A stretch of DNA of 64,000 nucleotides from DAHUYF01 sp035945115 (GCA_035945115.1 DASZAN010000032.1:1-64000), one strand, 5' to 3'. Counted from the first letter of the stretch, positions 22,164 to 31,818 are shown. Translations and numbers: made by a program. Notes: generated by a model from the sequence alone, not told the origin.

Positions 22164-23426
22164 GTGCATCACGCCGTTATCGACCGCCGCGCCTTTGTCA
22201 CTTTGCTCGCGGGCTCGCTTGCCGCGCCGCGGCTTGCCTGGGCTGAGACCGTGAGCGGCAAGGCTTTCTTCTATGCGAGCGTCGGGCCTGAGCTCGCGCT
22301 CTATCACATCGATGTCGAGGACGCCTCGCTCGCGCGGCAGGGCTCGGTCATGCTGCCGGCCATGGTGCAATATGCGTGGCCGCACCCGACGGCGCCGGTC
22401 TTCTACGTCGCCTCGAGCAATGGCGGCCCCGGCAGCAGCGGCGGGCTTGGCGACACGCATCACCTCACCGCCTTTCGCATCGATCGCGGCAGCGGCGCGC
22501 TCACGCCGCATAGCGACGCGACGGCGCTGCGCTGGCGTCCCATCCATATGAGCGTCGACAAGGCCGGGCGCTATGCGCTCATCGCCTACAACCGGCCGAG
22601 CGCCGTCAGCGTCCATCGCCTCAAGGATGACGGCACCATCGGTGAGGAGGTGAAACAGGCGGCAACACTCGACACCGGCATCTACGCGCATCAGATCCGC
22701 GTGACGCCCGACAATAGCGCGGCGATACTCGTGACGCGCGGCAACGACGCCGAGCAAGGCAAGCCCGAGGATCCCGGCGCGCTCAAAGTCTTCGCCTTCA
22801 AGGATGGGCAGCTCACCAACCGAGCCTCGATCGCCCCCGGCGGTGGCCTCGGCTTCGGGCCGCGCCATCTCGATTTCCATCCGACCCTGCCGCTCGTCTA
22901 CGTCTCGCTCGAGCGCCAGAACCGACTCAGCGTCTTCAAGCTCGAGAACGGCACGCTCACCCCGGAACCGGTGTTCGCCCACGATACCCTCGCCGAGCCT
23001 GGCAAGCTCCGCCCAAAACAGCTCGCCGGCACGCTGCACATGCATCCCTCCGGCGGCTTTCTCTACCTTGCGAATCGCTCGGACTTGACGAGCGAATTCC
23101 AGGGGCAGCAAGTGGATGGTGGCGGCGAGAACAATGTCGCTGTCTTCGCCCTCGACCGCGCGACGGGCGAGCCGCGGCTCGTGCAAACGATCGAGAGCCG
23201 CGGCTTTCATCCCCGCACCTTCGCGCCCGATCCGAGCGGGCGCATGCTGGTCGCCGCCAATTTGACCGCGCGTCCCGTGCGCGAGGGCGATAGCGCCCGT
23301 GTCCATCCGGCGACACTCGCCTGTTACCGTATCGGCGACGACGGCCGCCTGACCTTCGCGCGCGCCTACGACATCGAGACGGCCGGGAAGCTGCAGTTCT
23401 GGAGCGGGATGGTCGCCGTCGCCTAG
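22164..23426 (+). CDS. Exported lactonase-family beta-propeller protein
   Basis: 420 residues from GTG 22164 (AGGGAGGC at 22151-22158). A twin-arginine-type signal, DRRAFVTLLAGSLAAPRLAW at residues 7-26, indicates export to the periplasm. The rest consists of seven-bladed propeller repeats resembling 6-phosphogluconolactonase/carboxy-cis,cis-muconate cyclase, with recurring blade phrases such as RYALIAYNRPSAVSVHRL, GPRHLDFHPTLPLVYVSLE and GFHPRTFAPDPSGRMLVAAN. Export argues against a pentose-phosphate role; a lactone substrate or plain ligand binding is possible. It overlaps the convergent exonuclease by 4 nt. Confidence 0.83.
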   Translation: MHHAVIDRRAFVTLLAGSLAAPRLAWAETVSGKAFFYASVGPELALYHIDVEDASLARQGSVMLPAMVQYAWPHPTAPVFYVASSNGGPGSSGGLGDTHHLTAFRIDRGSGALTPHSDATALRWRPIHMSVDKAGRYALIAYNRPSAVSVHRLKDDGTIGEEVKQAATLDTGIYAHQIRVTPDNSAAILVTRGNDAEQGKPEDPGALKVFAFKDGQLTNRASIAPGGGLGFGPRHLDFHPTLPLVYVSLERQNRLSVFKLENGTLTPEPVFAHDTLAEPGKLRPKQLAGTLHMHPSGGFLYLANRSDLTSEFQGQQVDGGGENNVAVFALDRATGEPRLVQTIESRGFHPRTFAPDPSGRMLVAANLTARPVREGDSARVHPATLACYRIGDDGRLTFARAYDIETAGKLQFWSGMVAVA

Positions 23427-24283
23427 CGCGTCGCCGCGGCGAGCGTGTCGAGCCGCTCGGCGAGGCGGTTCAGATCCCAGCTGCGTGCGAGCGCTGCCGC
23501 ATCCGTCCAACGCGGCGTCTGGTCGCGCAAATCCGGCAGCGGCGCCGCGCGGTCCATGGTCGCGATCGAGCGGTAGAGGCGGAGCTTTTCCGCCTGGCTC
23601 GCAAATCGGCCGCCCGCCAGCACCTGCTCGAGGCTGCCATATTGCTTGATGAGGCTCGCCGCGCCTTTGGGACCGACGCCCTTGGCGCCGGGCAGCTTGT
23701 CCGAGGGGTCGCCGCGGAGAGCGATGAAATCGGGCACCTGCGTGGGATCGACGCCGTAGCGCTCGCGCACCTCCGCCGGCCCGATGCGCGCCATCTCGCC
23801 ACCCCGTTGCGGCTGCAGGATCGTCGTTGATGCCGAGGCCAGCTGAAACGCATCGCGGTCGCCGGTGGCGACGAGCGCGGTGCCGCCGCGCCGTTCTTCC
23901 GCCGCCACCGCCGCAGCGAGGAAGTCATCAGCTTCATAGCCGGCGTGCTTGGCGCAGGCGAAGCCGCAGGCGGCGACGAAGTCCGGCAGGACCTCGAGCT
24001 GCTCGATGATCTCTTCCTCGAAGTCGCGGCCGCTTTGGTAAGCTTCGAACGCCTCGTGGCGATATGTGGGCTCGTCGAGCGTGTCCCAACCGACGAGCAC
24101 CGCGCGCGGCCGCTCGCTCTCGTAAAGCCGGAGCAGCGTGTTGGCGAACCCCACGATCGCCCCTGCCCCTTTGCCGCCGCGCCGGCGAATGGTCTTCGGC
24201 AGCGCGTGATAGGCGCGATGCGCAAATGAGTCGCCGTCGATGACGAGGAGCGGGTGTGGGGCGGTTTTCGCGCGTGCTGCCAT
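23423..24283 (-). CDS. Free-standing 5'-3' exonuclease (PolI N-domain/FEN type)
   Basis: 286 residues, equal to the 5'-nuclease domain of DNA polymerase I without any polymerase part. The acidic metal-binding residues are visible in LLVIDGDSFAHRAYHAL, YEADDFLAAA and VATGDRDAFQLA, and the helix-hairpin-helix in LPGAKGVGPKGAASLIKQYG. It would trim flaps or RNA primers in the cytoplasm. Stand-alone homologues are found beside complete polA genes in other alphaproteobacteria. ATG 24283 is chosen by similarity to family N-termini; ATG 24310 is in frame and possible, and neither has a strong ribosome site. Confidence 0.86.
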   Translation of the reverse strand: MAARAKTAPHPLLVIDGDSFAHRAYHALPKTIRRRGGKGAGAIVGFANTLLRLYESERPRAVLVGWDTLDEPTYRHEAFEAYQSGRDFEEEIIEQLEVLPDFVAACGFACAKHAGYEADDFLAAAVAAEERRGGTALVATGDRDAFQLASASTTILQPQRGGEMARIGPAEVRERYGVDPTQVPDFIALRGDPSDKLPGAKGVGPKGAASLIKQYGSLEQVLAGGRFASQAEKLRLYRSIATMDRAAPLPDLRDQTPRWTDAAALARSWDLNRLAERLDTLAAATR

Positions 24284-24369
24284 TGTCGAGTTTTGTGCAC
24301 GAAGAGCCATACCCTAAAAGGGGCGCTGGCAATCGCCAAGTGCGGCGCCTCCGGATTGGCAGGAGATCC

Positions 24370-25202
24370 ATGCGGGAACTTGCGGGAAAAACCGCGTTTG
24401 TGACGGGCGGCGCCAGTGGCATCGGTTTCGCGCTCGGCCGCGTTCTTGCGGCGGCCGGCATGAAGGTGATGCCGACATCGAGAAGGAGGCGCTCGCCGCC
24501 GCCGTCAAGGCGCTGAACGACGGCGGACATGATGTGCAGAGTGTGCTCTGCAAAGTGGCCGATGCCGCCAGCGTCGAGCGCGCGGCAAGGGCGTGCTTCT
24601 CGGCATTCGGCAAGGTGCACGTCGTTTGCAACAACGCCGGCGTCGGCAACGGTAGCGGGATCGATGACATCTCGCTCGAGACGTGGCGATGGGTGCTCGA
24701 CGTCAATCTGATGGGCGTGTTGCACGGGATTCGCGCCTTTCTGCCGCACATGCTGGCGCACGGCGAGGGCGGTCACATCGTCAACACCGCCTCGATGGCG
24801 GGGCTGCAAAGCGGTCTCGGTTTCAGCCCTTACGCCACCAGCAAATACGCCGTCGTCGCCATGTCGGAAGGATTGGCAAAGGAGGTGGCGACGTGCGGCA
24901 TCGGCGTCACCGTGCTCTGTCCGGGGTTCGTGCGAACCCGCATCTGGGAAAGTGGGCGCAACCGGCCGACACGCTACGGGCCGGCGCCGCCGCCCGATCC
25001 CGCGAGCACGGCGGGAAAGCTCCTCGCCCAGTTAGCCGAGCTTGGTCGGTCAGGCCTCGACCCCGACGATGTCGCCGCGCAAACGGTTGCCGCGATCCGC
25101 GCAAACGAGCTTTACGTGTTCACGCATCCTGAGATGCGCGATGAAGTGGACGAGCGATTTGCAGCAATCACCGCCGCGCTCGACAAGGCGGCGGCGCGCT
25201 AA
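24370..25202 (+). pseudogene. SDR-family oxidoreductase interrupted by a frameshift
   Basis: ATG 24370 opens a normal SDR N-terminus (GKTAFVTGGASGIGFALGRV) that runs off frame after GMKVM near 24472 and stops at 24516. The other frame picks up immediately with ADIEKEALAAAVKALNDGG and continues to 25202, with CNNAGVGNG and an intact catalytic YATSK. About 4 nt (or 1 nt net) appear to be missing between the two parts. All catalytic residues are otherwise kept, so the break is recent, or it could be a sequencing error. If repaired, the protein would have about 277 residues. Confidence 0.82.
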
Positions 25203-25220
25203 ACGATCGCTGCCTGCGAT

Positions 25221-26825
25221 CTACGCCCCCTCGCGCACGATCTGTTCATACGCCGACAGCGTCAGGAATTCGACGAAGCGGTCGCTCTCGATCATGGCGA
25301 GGAAGAGCTTCGCCGCGTCGTCGAAGCGGTGGCCCTTGGGCGCGCTGGCTTTGAGCGTCGCCAATTCTCCCTCGAGGGTCTCGCGGCAGAGTTCGAGCGT
25401 GACCTTGCGGCCGTCGGCGAGCGCGGCGCCATGGCGGCGCCATTGCCAGACCTGGCTTCGGCTGATCTCGGCGGTGGCGGCGTCCTCCATCAGGTGATAG
25501 AGCGGCACGCAACCGATGCCGCGCAGCCACGATTCGAGATAGCCGAGCCCGACATTGATGTTCGACCGGAGCCCCGCTTCGGTGATGGTGCCGCTCGGCA
25601 CTTTCAGAAGATCAGCGGCGGTGACGTGCACGTCCTGGCGTTTGCGCGCGATCTGATTGGGCACGGGCATCTTGTTGTCGAAGACGTCCTTGGCGAGCGC
25701 GACGAGGCCCGGATGTGCCACCCAGGTGCCGTCATGGCCCTCGTTCGCCTCGCGCTCCTTGTCGGCGCGCACCTTGGTCATGGCGGCTTCGTTCGCGGCG
25801 GGGTCGTTCTTGATGGGAATCTGTGCCGCCATGCCGCCCATCGCGTGGACATTGCGGCGGTGACAGGTCTTGATGAGGAGCCGCACATAGCTTTGCAGAA
25901 AGTGCGTCGTCATCGTCACCTGCGCCCGGTCGGGCAGGATCGCCTTGGGATCTTCGGCGAATTTCTTGATGAAGCTGTAGATGTAGTCCCAGCGGCCGCA
26001 ATTGAGGCCGCCCATATGGTCCTTGAGCTCGAAGATGATCTCGTCCATCTCGAAGGCGGCCATGATCGTCTCGGTGAGGACGGTCGCCTTGATCGTGCCC
26101 TCGGGCAATCCGAGCGCTTTCTGGGCGTGGACGAAGACCTCGTTCCAGAGCCGGGCCTCGAGATGGCTTTCGAGCTTCGGGAGATAGAAGTAAGGACCGG
26201 TGCCGCGCGCCACCAGTTCCTTGGCGTTGTGAAAGAAGAAGAGGCCAAAATCGAAGAGCGCGCCCGCCATCGGCGCGCCATCTACGAACAGATGCGCTTC
26301 CGGCAAATGCCAGCCGCGCGGCCGCACCAGCAGCACCGCGGTCTTGGCATTGAGCGCGTAATGCTTGCCGCTCTCGGGGTCGTCGAAGGCGATGGTGCGG
26401 CGCACCGCGTCGCGGAGATTGATGTGCCCCTCGATAAGGTTGGCCCAACCGGGCGTGCTCGCATCCTCGAAATCCGCCATATAGACGCTGGCACCGCAAT
26501 TGAGCGCGTTGATCACCATCTTGCGGTCGACGGGGCCGGTGATCTCGACGCGGCGGTCGAGCAGATCCTTGGGGAGCGGCGCCACCATCCAATCGCTCTC
26601 GCGAACGCCGCGCGTCTCGGCGAGGAAATCGGGCTTCCATCCCTGGTCGAGCTTCGCCTGAAGCTCGGCCCGGCGAGCGAGCAGCCGCTCGCGCTCGGGC
26701 CCGAAGCGGCGCTGCAGCTCCGCCAGGAAGGTCATCGCCTCGGGGGTCAGGATCTCGCCATAGCCCAGGCGCATCGCGCCCCTGATATCGATACGGCCTG
26801 AGAACGATTTGGCTGCAACGGCCAT
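25221..26825 (-). CDS. aceB: Malate synthase A
   Basis: 534 residues, the usual length for the A isoform. It condenses glyoxylate and acetyl-CoA to malate in the glyoxylate shunt. Family signatures include VINALNCGASVYMADFEDAS, LPKLESHLEARLWN, TVLTETIMAAFEMDEI and GGLNCGRWDYIYSFIKKF, which carry the catalytic arginine and magnesium ligands, and the C-terminal MEDAATAEISRSQVWQW. ATG 26825 has GGGAGAAC upstream and is preferred over ATG 26840. It lies 64 nt behind the S9 peptidase on the same strand. Isocitrate lyase is not in the window. Confidence 0.95.
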   Translation of the reverse strand: MAVAAKSFSGRIDIRGAMRLGYGEILTPEAMTFLAELQRRFGPERERLLARRAELQAKLDQGWKPDFLAETRGVRESDWMVAPLPKDLLDRRVEITGPVDRKMVINALNCGASVYMADFEDASTPGWANLIEGHINLRDAVRRTIAFDDPESGKHYALNAKTAVLLVRPRGWHLPEAHLFVDGAPMAGALFDFGLFFFHNAKELVARGTGPYFYLPKLESHLEARLWNEVFVHAQKALGLPEGTIKATVLTETIMAAFEMDEIIFELKDHMGGLNCGRWDYIYSFIKKFAEDPKAILPDRAQVTMTTHFLQSYVRLLIKTCHRRNVHAMGGMAAQIPIKNDPAANEAAMTKVRADKEREANEGHDGTWVAHPGLVALAKDVFDNKMPVPNQIARKRQDVHVTAADLLKVPSGTITEAGLRSNINVGLGYLESWLRGIGCVPLYHLMEDAATAEISRSQVWQWRRHGAALADGRKVTLELCRETLEGELATLKASAPKGHRFDDAAKLFLAMIESDRFVEFLTLSAYEQIVREGA

Positions 26826-26889
26826 GCAATGTTCTCCCATCGTCGGCGGCGAAGGTCAGAGGGCAACGTTCGCGGTAGCCGCGAGTTCC

Positions 26890-28731
26890 CTATGACCGTC
26901 CTCTCCCTGCGAACGCCGCAGCGAAAAAGTCGATGAGCCGGGCATAGAGCACGCGCAGGTTCTTGGGCTTGCGCACCCCGTGCCCCTCATCGGCGAAGAC
27001 CAGCGTCTCATAGCGAACGCCGGCCGATCGAAGCGCCGCCTCGACGACTCGGAGGTTTTCCGGCGTCACATTCGGGTCATTGGCCCCCTGGATGATGAGG
27101 AGCCGCCCCTTGATGCGGTCGACGAAATGGATGGGCGAGCGTTGGCGATATCGGTCGGGCGCGCCGGCGGGGCTGCCGCCCATCATCTCCTCGCTATAGG
27201 GCCGGATGTCGGGCCGGGTCGTCTCGTAATCGACGACCAGATCGGTCATGCCGCAGATGGGGGCCGCCGCCGCGATCAGCTCGGGCGGGTAGCGGGTGAT
27301 GGCGCACCAGGATGAGTAGCCGCCATAGGAGGTCCCGGTGATGCCGACTTTGCCGGGCTCGGCGATGCCGCGCGCAATCATCGCCTCGATGCCGGTGCGG
27401 ATATCGTCCTGCTCGAGCCCGCCCCAGCCGGTCTTGCGGATGGCCTCGCGGAAGGCAAGGCCGAAGCCGGTGCTGCCGCGGTAATTGGGATCGAGCACGC
27501 TGAACCCCGCCGCACAACAGCTTTGAATGAAGGCCGAGAAGCTCGCCTCGCTGTGCGCCGTCGGCCCGCCATGGACCTGGACGATGAGCCCGCGCGACGG
27601 GCCTTGCGGCCGGTAAAGCCAGCCCTGGATCTCGAGCCCGTCCACCGAGCGCCAGCGCACATCCTCGGCCGCGGTGAGCATGCTGCGGCTGAGGCCCATT
27701 GCACCCCAGGGGTCGGCGAGCGGCCGCATGGGCCGCGCTGTGCCATCTGTTTCGATAGCGAAACGAACGAGCGTATCCGGCTGGCGTGCCTCGCCGAAGC
27801 GGCCGACCCAGGTGCCGTCGGCGGCGGGGCCGAGCGGCAGGAGGGTCCCTTCCGGCGCAGCGAGTTCCGCGATGGTGCCGTTCGCGGGATCGATCAGGAG
27901 CCCCCGGCTTCGCGCCTCCGCGACCTCGATGGCGACGACGCGATCGCCGGTCCAGGGCGCAAACGCCGTCTCGATGCTGCGAAGAGAATCGTCGACGAGC
28001 CAGTGGAGCGCGCCGGTTTCGCTGTCGAGCACGCCAACCCGCTTCGTCGCGCCGCCTTCGGCGATAACGAGCAGGCGCCGGCTGTCGGGAAACCAGCTTG
28101 CCGTGGCTTTGACCGCGCCGCCGAGATTGAGGATTTCGCGCTCGCCGCTACCGTCGAGGCCGACGAGCCAGAGCTGGGTTCCCGCGGGATCATGGTCGCG
28201 GCGCGTGTAGAGCACGCGAGTCCCGCGGCGGTCGAGCCGCGGGGTCAGGTTGTTGGGCTTCAGCGGACGCGCGAGCGCATGGCGCTCCCCGGTGACGAGG
28301 TCCTGGCGGATGACCCAGCTTGGTTCATGCGTCTTTCCCGTGGCCGGATCGAGATTGGCGCCGAAAACGAGAAAGCGGCCGCTCGCATCGATCTCGCCGC
28401 CCTGCGGAAAGTGGGCCGGTGCGAGCTCGGTGAGCGGCGCGAGCGCACCGTCGAGCCCGAGGCGAAGGAGCTGGTAGTGCTCGTCACCACCTCGATCCTC
28501 GGCAATGACGAGGCCCGAACCGTCCGGCACCCACGAGAGGAGATAGCTGTCATCGTCGGTGCTGGTGAGGCGCCGCGGCGGCGCGGAGCCGTCGGTGAGC
28601 GCGACAAAAATATCCGCGGCGGGCGCGAGCCGGGACCAGCTCCAGGCGACGTGCCGCCCATCGGGGGCAAGCAGCGCCCGCCCCATCACGGGCAGCGACA
28701 AGACCGCATCGATGAAGCGCTCAGGCGCCAT
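26890..28731 (-). CDS. S9-family serine peptidase (prolyl oligopeptidase/acylaminoacyl peptidase type)
   Basis: 613 residues. An N-terminal beta-propeller of about 350 residues (LTSTDDDSYLLSWVPDGSGL and similar blades) leads into a C-terminal alpha/beta-hydrolase domain. The triad is Ser468 (GTSYGGYSSW), Asp552 (GANDPNVT) and His584 (DEGHGV). The oxyanion-side motif is VQVHGGPTAHSE. There is no signal peptide, so it would cleave short peptides in the cytoplasm. It begins 9 nt after the GST stop, and malate synthase follows, forming a same-strand run of three. Confidence 0.9.
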   Translation of the reverse strand: MAPERFIDAVLSLPVMGRALLAPDGRHVAWSWSRLAPAADIFVALTDGSAPPRRLTSTDDDSYLLSWVPDGSGLVIAEDRGGDEHYQLLRLGLDGALAPLTELAPAHFPQGGEIDASGRFLVFGANLDPATGKTHEPSWVIRQDLVTGERHALARPLKPNNLTPRLDRRGTRVLYTRRDHDPAGTQLWLVGLDGSGEREILNLGGAVKATASWFPDSRRLLVIAEGGATKRVGVLDSETGALHWLVDDSLRSIETAFAPWTGDRVVAIEVAEARSRGLLIDPANGTIAELAAPEGTLLPLGPAADGTWVGRFGEARQPDTLVRFAIETDGTARPMRPLADPWGAMGLSRSMLTAAEDVRWRSVDGLEIQGWLYRPQGPSRGLIVQVHGGPTAHSEASFSAFIQSCCAAGFSVLDPNYRGSTGFGLAFREAIRKTGWGGLEQDDIRTGIEAMIARGIAEPGKVGITGTSYGGYSSWCAITRYPPELIAAAAPICGMTDLVVDYETTRPDIRPYSEEMMGGSPAGAPDRYRQRSPIHFVDRIKGRLLIIQGANDPNVTPENLRVVEAALRSAGVRYETLVFADEGHGVRKPKNLRVLYARLIDFFAAAFAGRGRS

Positions 28732-28740
28732 GAGCGCGGG

Positions 28741-29394
28741 CTAGAACTCCGCTGCCTCGATGATCATCGGCTCGTTGCGCGCCGCCGCGAGCCATTCCTG
28801 AAGCGCCGGAAGCGCCCAGATCGCGTCAGCATAGCGCTGCGCTTCCTCCTCGAGCGCGATTTTGTAGGTGCGAAACCGGCTCACCACCGGCGCGTACATG
28901 GCATCAGCGATGGTGAAGTGGCCGAAGAGGAACTCGCCGCCCACGCCGAAGCGACTGCGGCAGTCGCGCCAGAGCGCGGTGATGCGATTGATGTCCGCCT
29001 GCGCCTCCGGCGTCACGCCACGGTCGGGAAAACTGGAGCGCATGTTCATCGGCAAATGCGTGCGTAATGGGGCAAAACCGGCATGCATTTCCGCGCTGAC
29101 GGCGCGGGCGACGGAGCGCGCCTTCATTTCTTCGGGCCAGAGCCGGGCCGGCGGATAAAGTTCGGCCAAGTATTCGCCGATGGCCAGCGAGTCCCAGACG
29201 AGGTGATCGCCATGCTGGAGCGCCGGTACCTTGCCCGAGGGCGAATGGCGTAGGATGGTGGCACGCGTGCTTGGCTCGCTCAGGGGAATGATGACTTCGT
29301 CGAAGGTAGCGCCGGTGTGCTTCAGCATCAGCCAGCCACGCAGCGACCAGGATGAATAGTTCTTATTGCCGATATAGATGGTGAACTCCGCCAT
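28741..29394 (-). CDS. Glutathione S-transferase family protein
   Basis: 217 residues. The thioredoxin-like N-domain starts FTIYIGNKNYSSWSLRGWL, with Ser15/Ser16 at the usual active-site region, and has the glutathione-binding SGKVPALQHGDHLVWDSLAI (about 52-71). An all-helical C-domain follows. The opening is typical of a GST subgroup common in proteobacteria. Its substrate is unknown. It is first in a run with the S9 peptidase and malate synthase. Confidence 0.9.
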   Translation of the reverse strand: MAEFTIYIGNKNYSSWSLRGWLMLKHTGATFDEVIIPLSEPSTRATILRHSPSGKVPALQHGDHLVWDSLAIGEYLAELYPPARLWPEEMKARSVARAVSAEMHAGFAPLRTHLPMNMRSSFPDRGVTPEAQADINRITALWRDCRSRFGVGGEFLFGHFTIADAMYAPVVSRFRTYKIALEEEAQRYADAIWALPALQEWLAAARNEPMIIEAAEF

Positions 29395-29518
29395 CGGCTA
29401 TCCTCACCCCCCCGCTGCGGTTTAGCCTAGCCTCACTCTGGCGGTCGCCGGCCCGGGGCGCAACCTTGCTAAAAGGGGTAGTAGATGACCGCCATCTCTC
29501 AAAGAGTGTGACCATCCC

Positions 29519-30904
29519 ATGCTTTCTCACTTGGTCGCTGATGCCTCCGACGCCATCCCGCTGACGCTCGTCACTGCCGAGGCCCTTGCCCAATCGGGCC
29601 TGCCGCTCGAGGAGCGCGATCGGCGCTGGCTGGGCGCGCTCGGCTACAAGGCCGAGCCCGGCAAGTCCGCTCTGCTGCCCGGCGCCGGCGGCGGTCTCGC
29701 CCGCGTGCTGGTCGGCGGGACGAGCGCTGAGGCGCTCTGGTGGCTGGCGGGCTTGCCCGAGGCGCTGCCCGAGGGTGTCTACAGCCTCGATCCCGAACCG
29801 GACGCGCCCACCGCGTCGCGGCTGGCCCTCGGCTGGGTGCTCGGTTGCTATGCCTTTACCCGCTACAAGGCACCGAAGCGCGGCTTCGCCAAGCTGGTCT
29901 GGCCGGAGAAGGCCGATCGCGGCTGGGTCGAGCGGCTCTCACGCGGGATCGCGCTCGCGCGCGATCTCATCAACACGCCGGCGGAAACGATGGGGCCGGC
30001 GGAGCTCGCCGGCGCCGTGGAAGCGCTTGCCGCGCAAATGAAGGCGCGCTGCCGTGTCATCGTCGGCGACGCGCTCCTGGCCGAGAACTATCCGATGATC
30101 CACGCCGTCGGCCGCGCCAGCGTGCGGGCGCCGCGCCTTGCCGATCTCGTCTGGGGCGACGAGGCCGCGCCCAAGGTGACGCTCGTCGGCAAAGGTGTCT
30201 GCTTCGACAGCGGCGGCCTCGATCTCAAATCGGCCGGTCCGATGCGGCTCATGAAAAAGGACATGGGCGGCGCTGCCACCGTGCTCGGCCTCGCCAGCGC
30301 CATCATGGCGGCGGGCGTGCCGGTGCGCCTCCGCGTGCTCATTCCCGCGGTCGAGAATTTCGCCTCGGCCAATTCCTTCCGGCCGCTCGACGTGCTGCCG
30401 ACGCGCAAGGGGATCACCGTCGAGATCGGCAACACCGATGCCGAGGGCCGCTTGATCCTGGGCGATGCACTCACCGAAGCCGACCGAGAGAAGCCCGCGC
30501 TCCTCATCGACATGGCGACACTCACCGGCGCCGCGCGAACCGCGCTCGGGCCCGAGCTGCCGGCGCTCTTCAGCAACGACGACGCGCTCGCCGCCGACCT
30601 CTTGCGCGAAGGTGAGGCAGCGCTCGATCCGCTCTGGCGCCTGCCGCTTTGGCAGCCCTACCGCAAGCTGCTCCAAAGCAACGTCGCCGACATCAACAAC
30701 GCGTCGGAATCGCCCTTCGCCGGCGCCGTCACCGCAGCGCTCTATCTCCAGGAATTCGTCGCCAAGGAGACGCCCTGGGCACATATCGATACCTACGCCT
30801 GGAACGCGGGCAGCCGCCCCGGCCGACCCGAAGGCGGCGAGGCCTTGGGCTTGCGCGCGCTTTATGGGCTCATCGAGCGCCGCTTCGGCGCGGCTAGGAG
30901 CTGA
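29519..30904 (+). CDS. Leucyl aminopeptidase-family (M17) metallopeptidase
   Basis: 461 residues. Dinuclear metal and catalytic residues are in VGKGVCFDSGGLDLK (from residue 223) and the family signature NTDAEGRL (about 305-312). The N-terminal domain is shorter than in E. coli PepA, as in many alphaproteobacterial members. It would release N-terminal residues from peptides in the cytoplasm. ATG 29519 is the first in-frame start after an upstream stop; the ribosome site is weak. It is divergent from the GST and convergent with a broken small membrane gene. Confidence 0.92.
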   Translation: MLSHLVADASDAIPLTLVTAEALAQSGLPLEERDRRWLGALGYKAEPGKSALLPGAGGGLARVLVGGTSAEALWWLAGLPEALPEGVYSLDPEPDAPTASRLALGWVLGCYAFTRYKAPKRGFAKLVWPEKADRGWVERLSRGIALARDLINTPAETMGPAELAGAVEALAAQMKARCRVIVGDALLAENYPMIHAVGRASVRAPRLADLVWGDEAAPKVTLVGKGVCFDSGGLDLKSAGPMRLMKKDMGGAATVLGLASAIMAAGVPVRLRVLIPAVENFASANSFRPLDVLPTRKGITVEIGNTDAEGRLILGDALTEADREKPALLIDMATLTGAARTALGPELPALFSNDDALAADLLREGEAALDPLWRLPLWQPYRKLLQSNVADINNASESPFAGAVTAALYLQEFVAKETPWAHIDTYAWNAGSRPGRPEGGEALGLRALYGLIERRFGAARS

Positions 30905-30925
30905 GCCACCTCAGAGAAGCGGGCC

Positions 30926-31239
30926 TCAGTGCACCGCCCAGGTAAATTGTGAACCGAGCGTACTCCCGGCGACGACGAAGCAGCCGAGATTGCCGAGCAA
31001 CGTGCCGCCCAGCGGGCGCGCCGACCGAAGATCAGCTCGGCGGCCGCGCCCGCGACCTGAACAGCGATGCCGCCGATGATCCCGGGCATGTAATAGCCGC
31101 CTGCGAGCCCGATGAGCACGATGCTGCAGCCGATCATGGAGACGAAGACCTGCCGCATGGTGAGGCCGCCCACGAAGACGGCAGCACCCAGAGCTGCCAG
31201 CGGCAGGTTCAGCGTCGGGATCAGGGTCTCGATACCCAT
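30926..31239 (-). pseudogene. Small hydrophobic membrane protein with a frameshift
   Basis: From ATG 31239 (GGAGGG upstream) the frame reads four hydrophobic stretches, including LNLPLAALGAAVFVGGLTM and MIGCSIVLIGLAGGYYMPGI, up to ELIFGRRAR. There it leaves the membrane-like sequence and would run into the aminopeptidase gene. The neighbouring frame continues sensibly with GGTLLGNLGCFVVAGSTLG and ends SQFTWAVH at a stop at 30926. A single missing base near 31014 explains this and gives a protein of about 104 residues. The family is unknown. A sequencing error is possible. Confidence 0.62.
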
Positions 31240-31425
31240 CTGCGTTAATCCCTCCTCGACGTGCCCCGCAGGTCATTGTTCGTCCCGGCCTACTTAAGCG
31301 GGTGTTACCGTGCGTCCGCGATAATCTCGTATTTGCGGCAAAGGCGCGCGTTGCCGACGCTGCGGCTTTACGTTTCCTCAACTGCAAAGGGAGAGAATGG
31401 AACATTGACGTAACGGAGGCCGCAA

Positions 31426-31818
31426 ATGGCCGAGCTTAAGCCGGCGCAGGCGCTCGATCTCTGGCGCACCGTTCTCGTGGACACCGTGCGGAGCGCGGGT
31501 CCCGATCTCTCGGCGCGCCAGCTCGCGATCGTGCTGACCGTCTATCTGACGCCGCCGCCACATACCGTGCGCGGCCTTGCGTCGCTGCTGCGCATCTCGA
31601 AGCCGGCGGTGACGCGTGCGCTCGATCGCTTGGGCATGCTCGGCCTCGCGCGGCGGCGGCGCGACGAGCAGGACCGGCGCAGCGTCCTCGTGCAGCGCAC
31701 GGTCAAGGGTTCGGTGTTCTTGAGCGATTTCGCCACGGCGGTCGCCGAGGCAAGCAAGCGGGTCGAGCAGGAGCACGCCGAGCTCTTCCCAGATTTCGGG
31801 CAGTCAATAGCGCTCTGA
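31426..31818 (+). CDS. MarR-family transcriptional regulator
   Basis: 130 residues. The winged helix-turn-helix is at about 28-95, with HTVRGLASLLRISKPAVTRA as recognition region and a wing around RRRRDEQDRRSVLVQ. GGAGGCCGCAA precedes the ATG. Its coding end overlaps the convergent hydroxyacid dehydrogenase by 15 nt. The target is unknown; the gap 31240-31425 before it, shared with the small membrane gene, is the natural place to look for its operator. Confidence 0.88.
   Translation: MAELKPAQALDLWRTVLVDTVRSAGPDLSARQLAIVLTVYLTPPPHTVRGLASLLRISKPAVTRALDRLGMLGLARRRRDEQDRRSVLVQRTVKGSVFLSDFATAVAEASKRVEQEHAELFPDFGQSIAL

Noticed and set aside
22083..23510. 475-codon open frame antisense to the lactonase
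   Set aside because: Shadow of a propeller protein with a clear Tat signal on the other strand.
27523..29067. 514-codon open frame antisense to the S9 peptidase and GST
   Set aside because: It spans two real genes on the opposite strand and carries no domain.
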